This document shows, one piece after another, positions 59,458-64,000 of a DNA stretch of 64,000 nucleotides. A program made the position numbers and the translations under genes. The first letter of the stretch is position 1, and each line of letters starts with the position of its first letter. Origin of the DNA: Oceanisphaera pacifica. Its GTDB lineage: Bacteria > Pseudomonadota > Gammaproteobacteria > Enterobacterales > Aeromonadaceae. The stretch lies in contig NZ_JAGDFX010000006.1 of assembly GCF_017498065.1 (NCBI RefSeq), positions 124,001-188,000 on the forward strand, written 5' to 3'. A model generated the notes under the pieces. It was not told the DNA's origin. It did not search any database and saw only the letters and a program-made list of their open reading frames with translations.

Positions 59458-59463
59458 TATAAT
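59458..59463 (+). promoter_or_regulatory. Probable -10 of the rpsF operon promoter
   Basis: Perfect TATAAT about 97 nt before rpsF; a CTTTCC near 59434 is the best -35 but is weak. It lies just downstream of the heptad array. Confidence 0.45.
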
Positions 59464-59503
59464 CCGCCACCTTAAAATCAGTCGTTGTACTTATAAGTTC
59501 CTT

Positions 59504-59537
59504 GCCTCCGATGGTCTGACTGAACCCGCGCAGAGGC
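59504..59537 (+). promoter_or_regulatory. Possible S6:S18-binding leader of rpsF
   Basis: A GCCTC/GAGGC stem (59504-59508 with 59533-59537) encloses a CCG-containing internal region (CCGATGG). rpsF leaders in many bacteria carry a stem with a CCG motif that binds the S6:S18 complex and represses the operon. Assignment is by resemblance and position. Confidence 0.4.
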
Positions 59538-59559
59538 TATAACCCGTAAGGAGCAATCC

Positions 59560-59970
59560 ATGCGTCATTATGAAATCGTATTTATGGTTCACCCTGATCA
59601 GAGTGAACAAGTTCCAGGCATGATTGAGCGTTATACCGCTGCAATCACTACTTCTGGTGGCCAAGTTCACCGTTTAGAAGACTGGGGCCGTCGTCAGTTG
59701 GCTTACCCGATTAACAAGCTGCACAAAGCACACTACGTTCTAATGAACGTAGAAGCTGGTCAAGCTGTTATCGATGAGCTGGAAGACAACTTCCGCTTCA
59801 ACGATGCTGTGCTGCGTAACATGATTATGCGCACTAAGCAGGCCGTCACCGAGCCTTCTGAAATGGCAAAAGCCAAAGAAGAACGCGCACCACGTCGTGA
59901 CGACGCTCCTCGCGCAGAAGCTGCTCCACGTGCAGAAGCTGCACCTAGCGCAGACACTGCTGCTGAGTAA
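59560..59970 (+). CDS. rpsF: 30S ribosomal protein S6
   Basis: 136 residues. [33 protein letters not shown] and [12 protein letters not shown] define the family. The C-terminal tail is acidic/alanine-rich with an imperfect repeat (PRAEAA) instead of a poly-Glu tail; in E. coli RimK adds glutamates to S6. AAGGAG site. The next gene is rpsR, 27 nt later, with no priB. Confidence 0.97.
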   Translation: MRHYEIVFMVHPDQSEQVPGMIERYTAAITTSGGQVHRLEDWGRRQLAYPINKLHKAHYVLMNVEAGQAVIDELEDNFRFNDAVLRNMIMRTKQAVTEPSEMAKAKEERAPRRDDAPRAEAAPRAEAAPSADTAAE

Positions 59971-59982
59971 TCCACGTTTTAG

Positions 59983-60225
<243 letters not shown>

Positions 60226-60263
60226 GCAGCGGCCTAACTCGTTCACTTTTTTGAGGAAAGGTA

Positions 60264-60713
60264 ATGCAAGTTATTCTACTTGATAAAATCGCCAAATTAG
60301 GCGGCCTGGGCGACCAGGTAACCGTAAAAGCCGGTTATGCTCGTAACTTTTTGTTGCCACAAGGCAAAGCCGTATTAGCAACAAAAGATAACGTAGCCAC
60401 TTTTGAAGCGCGCCGCGCTGAATTAGAAGCTAAGTTAAACGAACAGTTGGCAGCCGCTCAAGGGCGCGCTGACCAGTTATCTGGTTTAGCAAGCGTAGAA
60501 ATCGCTTCTAAGTCTGGTGACGAAGGCAAATTGTTCGGCTCTATTGGTGCTCGTGACATTGCTGACGCTATTACTGCAGCAGGTGTTGACGTTGCTAAGA
60601 GCGAAGTTCGTTTAACCGACGGCGTTTTACGTAACGTTGGCGAGTATGAAGTAGGTGTGCAGCTGCACGCTGACGTTCAAGCAACCGTGACTATTGCGGT
60701 TGTTGCTATCTAA
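60264..60713 (+). CDS. rplI: 50S ribosomal protein L9
   Basis: 149 residues (E. coli 149). N-domain [19 protein letters not shown] and [16 protein letters not shown], long central helix, C-domain with [14 protein letters not shown]. Ends at a strong terminator. Confidence 0.98.
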   Translation: MQVILLDKIAKLGGLGDQVTVKAGYARNFLLPQGKAVLATKDNVATFEARRAELEAKLNEQLAAAQGRADQLSGLASVEIASKSGDEGKLFGSIGARDIADAITAAGVDVAKSEVRLTDGVLRNVGEYEVGVQLHADVQATVTIAVVAI

Positions 60714-60732
60714 TTTAGATTGCTCGTTAAAG

Positions 60733-60760
60733 AAAACCCGCGCTTGTCGCGGGTTTTTTA
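60733..60760 (+). terminator. Rho-independent terminator of rpsF-rpsR-rplI
   Basis: 10-bp stem (60733-60742 with 60748-60757), 5-nt loop, T run. Confidence 0.92.
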
Positions 60761-60808
60761 TTGTCTGCAATAAGGCTACAGTAGGATAAATCTTACGGAG
60801 GTATAGCA

Positions 60809-61546
60809 ATGGCAGATTGGGTTACGGGTAAAGTGAAAAGCCGAACGCAGTGGTCGGATACGCTATTTTCTTTGGTAGTGGATGCCGAGGTTGCGCCTTT
60901 TAAAGCCGGGCAGTTTACTAAACTGGCGTGGCATAGCGAGCATCATAAAGTATCGCGGGCGTATTCTTATGTGAATGCTCCGGGTGAAGATAGCGAATTT
61001 TATGTTGTTAACATACCTGAAGGTCAACTTACGCCGCACTTGGCAGAGCTGCAAGTGGGGGATGAGCTATTAGTTGAACGCTCAGCGGCAGGCTTTTTAA
61101 CGCTAGATGAAGTACCAGCAGGGCGAGATTTATGGCTAATGGCCACCGGCACCGGTATTGGCCCATTTATTTCTATGTTAGCTGAGGGAAGTTGCTGGCA
61201 GCAGTTTACCAATATCATACTAGTGCACGGTGTTCGCCTAGGTGAAGAGCTTGCCTATCAAGCGCGCATTCGCGAGTTAACTCAAGATCAACCGAACTTT
61301 CAGTATATTCCCTTTGTCTCAAGAGAGGCTCACGCTACTGCCGAGCCTGGGCGCATTACTCATGCCATTGCCAACGGCAAGCTTGAGCAAAAAGCGCAGT
61401 TGGCTTTTACGGCTGAGCACAGCCGTGTGCTTTTGTGCGGCAATCCGCAAATGGTGCGCGACAGCTTAAATGAGCTAAAAGAAAAAGGCCTAAAAAAGCA
61501 CCTAAGACGCAAAGCCGGGCAAATTTTAATGGAAAATTATTGGTGA
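60809..61546 (+). CDS. fpr: Ferredoxin/flavodoxin-NADP+ reductase
   Basis: 245 residues (E. coli Fpr 248). FAD enzyme reducing flavodoxin or ferredoxin with NADPH. MADWVTGKV start, FAD site RAYSYVNAPG, NADP site ATGTGIGPF, LCGNPQMVRD and the terminal YW match E. coli Fpr. AGGAGGT-like site (ACGGAGGTATAGCA). A long heptad array starts 6 nt after its stop. Confidence 0.96.
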   Translation: MADWVTGKVKSRTQWSDTLFSLVVDAEVAPFKAGQFTKLAWHSEHHKVSRAYSYVNAPGEDSEFYVVNIPEGQLTPHLAELQVGDELLVERSAAGFLTLDEVPAGRDLWLMATGTGIGPFISMLAEGSCWQQFTNIILVHGVRLGEELAYQARIRELTQDQPNFQYIPFVSREAHATAEPGRITHAIANGKLEQKAQLAFTAEHSRVLLCGNPQMVRDSLNELKEKGLKKHLRRKAGQILMENYW

Positions 61547-61551
61547 AAAAT

Positions 61552-61628
61552 AGCTATCAGCTTTAAGCCGTCAGCTTTCAGCTTTCAGCTTTCAGCTTTA
61601 AGCCGTCAGCTTCCGGCTTCCAGCTGTG
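61552..61628 (+). repeat. Eleven-unit AGC-heptad array 3' of fpr
   Basis: Eleven uninterrupted 7-nt units from 61552: ten begin AGC and one GGC. AGCTTTC occurs three times in tandem, AGCTTTA twice and AGCCGTC twice. The longest array in the window and the clearest proof of the 7-nt phase. It ends 3 nt before the stop codon of the minus-strand small gene. Confidence 0.9.
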
Positions 61629-61630
61629 GC

Positions 61631-61798
61631 TTAGCGCGTGACGTAGATCATTAGGCTTAAAAAGGCGGCCAGTCCCCAACCTAGCCCCATGATCCAATAA
61701 AACACCCGTGCGCCCTGTTTAATGGGAATTTGGTGGTAACGTAAAAATAAATACCAAAATAAAGCCGGTAGCAAAGGTAATAAAAACAGTCGGGACAT
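61631..61798 (-). CDS. 55-residue small membrane protein
   Basis: Begins MSRLFLLPLLPALFWYLF. Two hydrophobic helices (about 4-19 and 32-51) flank a basic loop (RYHQIPIKQGARV), and it ends IYVTR. AGAGG lies 9 nt before the ATG at 61798. Composition, two clean helices with a positive loop, and a ribosome site argue for a real gene. No family recognised. Convergent with fpr. Confidence 0.6.
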   Translation of the reverse strand: MSRLFLLPLLPALFWYLFLRYHQIPIKQGARVFYWIMGLGWGLAAFLSLMIYVTR

Positions 61799-62019
61799 GA
61801 TAATCAGCCTCTACTTAGGATGGTAAAATAAAGCGAATCTAGATGATGGACAAACCATAGCGTATTTAATGCCCGGCCAACAGCACGACACGCAAGACGC
61901 ATTATGCTTCATAAGCAATTGGGTCCATACTGTAGCATGCTAAGCCTATATAGCGGCTTGGCGTGCGATAAGGTTGCGAGCGGAGTGCTCGCTTATTGTA
62001 AAGCGATAAGGAGTATCAA
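61799..62019. promoter_or_regulatory. Divergent promoter region
   Basis: About 220 bp between the small membrane gene and the oxidoreductase; should carry both promoters. A GCGAGC/GCTCGC palindrome is near 61977-61992, followed by AAGGAG before the oxidoreductase ATG. No clear -35/-10 pair. Confidence 0.35.
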
Positions 62020-62952
62020 ATGAAACACTTGGTAATTAAGGCGTTTGGTGATGCGGATCAGTTGGTATTAACTGAATCAACAGTGAACGCTCTGGCCAGT
62101 AATGAAGTGCGTATTAAGGTTGAGTACGCAGGTGTGAACCCCGTTGATGCCAAAACCCGCGCCGGTTTAGGCTGGGGAGCCGAGGCCATTAAAGATCAGT
62201 TACCCTGGACCCCAGGCCTTGAAGTGATGGGCATAGTAGAAGAAACGGGGTCTGAGGTCAGCATTCACCATGCAGGTGATCGCGTGTGCGGCTTATTGGC
62301 TGGGGGCGGCTATAGCGAAGTGGTGGTGGCACCGGCGAATGCCTTGCTACGGGTGCCCAGAGCCGTTAGCAATGAGATGGCCGCCGGTGTTTCTTTAGCG
62401 GGCATTACCGCATTACAAGCTCTAACCGAGCACGGCTGCTTGCTAGCTAACGAGCGTGTACTTATTTCTGCCGCTGCCGGTGGTGTTGGGCATTTAGCCG
62501 TACAATTAGCCAAAGATATAGGTGCGAGCGTGGTGGCGTTAGCCTCCCCCAATAACCATGAATTTTTACGTGGGCTAGAGGCTGATGAAGTGATTGATTA
62601 TCAAGATGAAGCGCAATTAGCAGCCCTAGCTCCCGCTGACTTATTGCTTGATTTGGTCGGGGGCGAGTCAGCTCTGGGACTATTATCGCACCTTAAGCCA
62701 AATGGTCGCGTGGTCACTGTCCCGACTATTACCGCCGAGCAAGTGGTTGCGGCGGCCAAAGCGGCAGGCTTAACCGCCACCGGCATGCTTAAACATAATG
62801 ATACTCAACAGTTATCTTTGTTACTCGATGCGGTTGCCGAGCAGCGACTGCATGTAGAAGTGAGCCATGTGTATCCATTAGCCGAAGGGGCCAAGGCGCA
62901 TCGCCAAGTGGAAACTGGCCACACCCGAGGTAAAATACTGCTTAAAAACTAA
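62020..62952 (+). CDS. NADP-dependent MDR-family oxidoreductase (quinone reductase-like)
   Basis: 310 residues. Zinc-independent medium-chain dehydrogenase/reductase. N-terminal GroES-like domain with VEYAGVNPVDAKTR, then GLEVMGIVEETG; Rossmann nucleotide site AAAGGVGHLAVQLAKDIGA (about 150-168). The C-terminus HVYPLAEGAKAHRQVETGHTRGKILL is typical of the QOR/Qor2 group. No catalytic zinc cysteines. Probable electron acceptor a quinone or enone; substrate not known. 22 nt before the M16 peptidase gene. Confidence 0.85.
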   Translation: MKHLVIKAFGDADQLVLTESTVNALASNEVRIKVEYAGVNPVDAKTRAGLGWGAEAIKDQLPWTPGLEVMGIVEETGSEVSIHHAGDRVCGLLAGGGYSEVVVAPANALLRVPRAVSNEMAAGVSLAGITALQALTEHGCLLANERVLISAAAGGVGHLAVQLAKDIGASVVALASPNNHEFLRGLEADEVIDYQDEAQLAALAPADLLLDLVGGESALGLLSHLKPNGRVVTVPTITAEQVVAAAKAAGLTATGMLKHNDTQQLSLLLDAVAEQRLHVEVSHVYPLAEGAKAHRQVETGHTRGKILLKN

Positions 62953-62974
62953 GCTGTTTATATAAGGAAACCCC

Positions 62975-64000
62975 ATGAAGTTGAAGACTTGGTCTCTGTT
63001 ACTCTTGCTGTGTCCGCCTTTAGTCAGCGCCGCCCCTACTTTAATTAAGCAAGTAGAGCGCGCACAAGACGGTTTAGTGATCCCCTATCAAGAGTATCAA
63101 CTCGATAACGGCCTGACTTTGCTCCTTAATACCGATAAGTCAGATCCTGTGGTGCATGTTGAAATGACTTACCATGTAGGATCAGCGCGCGAAGAGCCAG
63201 AGCAAACTGGCTTTGCCCACTTCTTTGAGCACATGATGTTTCAAGGCTCTAAGCATGTGGGGGATCAAGAGCACTTTCGTTTGATCAACGAAGCCGGTGG
63301 CACCATGAACGGCTCCACCAACCGAGACCGCACCAACTACTACCAAACCGTGCCGGCTAACCACTTAGAAAAAGTACTCTGGTTAGAAGCGGATCGCATG
63401 GGGTTTTTATTAGAAGCCGTTAGCCAACATAAATTTGAAATTCAGCGCGACACCGTTAAAAACGAGCGCAGTCAACGCATTGATAACCAGCCCTATGGCC
63501 TAGTGGGTGAGCGCATGGGTGAGCTTCTCTATCCTCGTGACCATCCTTATAGCTGGCAGCCCATTGGCTATGTTGAAGACCTAGACAGGGTAAATGTTGA
63601 ACATTTAAAAACCTTCTTTAAGCGCTGGTATGGCCCCAACAATGCCACTTTAGTGATCAGTGGTGATTTTGATACTCAGCAAACCCTTGCTTGGGTTGAA
63701 AAGTACTTTGCTTCTATTCCTGCCGGACCCGAGGTTAAATCAGCCACTCCTCAACCGGCTCAGCTCGACGACAACCGCTATCAAACCTTAGTGGACTCAG
63801 GTATTCGCATGCCGATGTTGTATATGTCATACCCGACTGTGTGGTTAGGCCATAAAGACGAAGCGGCATTAGATGTGCTGGCCAATGTACTGGGTGGAGG
63901 CAAAAGCTCACTTTTGTATCAAGAGCTAGTTGAAACCGGCAAGGCAGTGAGCGCCGGCGCCAGTCATTATTGTGCTGAGCTGGCTTGTACGCTTAGCGTA
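62975..64000 (+). CDS. M16 family zinc peptidase, 5' part (runs off the window)
   Basis: 342 codons are open to the window end. Signal peptide (about 1-19, cleavage near VSA-AP) places it in the periplasm or envelope. The inverted zinc motif HFFEH (HXXEH) lies in TGFAHFFEHMMFQGS (about 75-89), with the second metal Glu expected in the VKNERSQRIDNQ segment. The conserved WYGPNNATLVISGDF and VLGGGKSSLLYQ follow. Similar to large tandem-domain PqqL/YhjJ-like proteases of marine gammaproteobacteria; a second M16 unit probably lies beyond the end. AAGGAAA ribosome site at 62963. Confidence 0.88.
   Translation, partial: MKLKTWSLLLLLCPPLVSAAPTLIKQVERAQDGLVIPYQEYQLDNGLTLLLNTDKSDPVVHVEMTYHVGSAREEPEQTGFAHFFEHMMFQGSKHVGDQEHFRLINEAGGTMNGSTNRDRTNYYQTVPANHLEKVLWLEADRMGFLLEAVSQHKFEIQRDTVKNERSQRIDNQPYGLVGERMGELLYPRDHPYSWQPIGYVEDLDRVNVEHLKTFFKRWYGPNNATLVISGDFDTQQTLAWVEKYFASIPAGPEVKSATPQPAQLDDNRYQTLVDSGIRMPMLYMSYPTVWLGHKDEAALDVLANVLGGGKSSLLYQELVETGKAVSAGASHYCAELACTLSV

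Overview
This 64 kb window is a stretch of core chromosome from a marine-type gammaproteobacterium. Gene order is the standard gammaproteobacterial one: valS-holC-pepA/lptFG, barA/rlmD-relA-mazG, yfjD-ypjD/ffh-rpsP-rimM-trmD-rplS, mutH/rppH-ptsP-lgt-thyA, nhaR/rpsT/murJ-ribF-ileS-lspA-fkpB-ispH, rnr-rlmB and rpsF-rpsR-rplI. A motX gene (sodium-driven polar flagellar motor), a HlyU-type ArsR regulator, a two-PAS chemoreceptor and Vibrio-like minor pilins suggest the Aeromonadales/Vibrionales/Alteromonadales group. My best guess, by inference only, is an Oceanisphaera/Oceanimonas-like organism. I see no prophage, insertion sequence or CRISPR array.

Layout. 1-7.3 kb: a decayed chemoreceptor beside its intact paralogue, plsC, rraB, a small membrane protein, osmB and a cytoplasmic PAS-PAS chemoreceptor. 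7.3-15.1 kb: valS, holC and pepA on the minus strand, lptF and lptG, and an RDD membrane protein. 15.2-23.1 kb: tRNA-Leu(CAA), barA, rlmD, relA, mazG. 23.2-32 kb: motX, nsrR, yfjD, ypjD, ffh, the rpsP operon and an MFS transporter. 32.3-39.7 kb: mutH, a 670 bp AT-rich gap with three consensus DnaA boxes, rppH, ptsP, lgt, thyA, nhaR and an ArsR-family gene. 39.8-47.6 kb: rpsT, then murJ, ribF, ileS, lspA, fkpB, ispH. 47.7-51.1 kb: a type IV pilus minor-pilin cluster. 51.1-64 kb: a structured non-coding island, nadE, glnB, luxS, rnr, rlmB, an EamA transporter, rpsF-rpsR-rplI, fpr, a 55-residue membrane protein, an MDR oxidoreductase and the start of an M16 protease.

The most unusual signal is between the genes. 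Many transcription units end in a short degenerate array with a strict 7-nt period (AGCNNNN). It usually begins within about 17 nt of the stop codon, with AGC on the coding strand of the gene just ended. A reversed array often follows, so the pair can fold into a hairpin. I count about 18 such gene ends, including two minus-strand genes (yfjD, pilE) whose arrays are flipped to match. Two larger mosaics built from the same heptads lie in inverted orientation at about 15.6-15.85 kb and 32.05-32.30 kb.

Other points: a DnaA-box cluster in the mutH-rppH gap that may be the counterpart of the E. coli DnaA-reactivating locus DARS2; a multi-hairpin non-coding region after pilV; a small element with inverted ends after rlmB; no priB between rpsF and rpsR; and EF-hand-like calcium loops in a PilX-like pilin that lacks Glu5. 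Most gene calls rest on recognised family motifs and conserved neighbours; promoters, leaders and repeats were read by eye.
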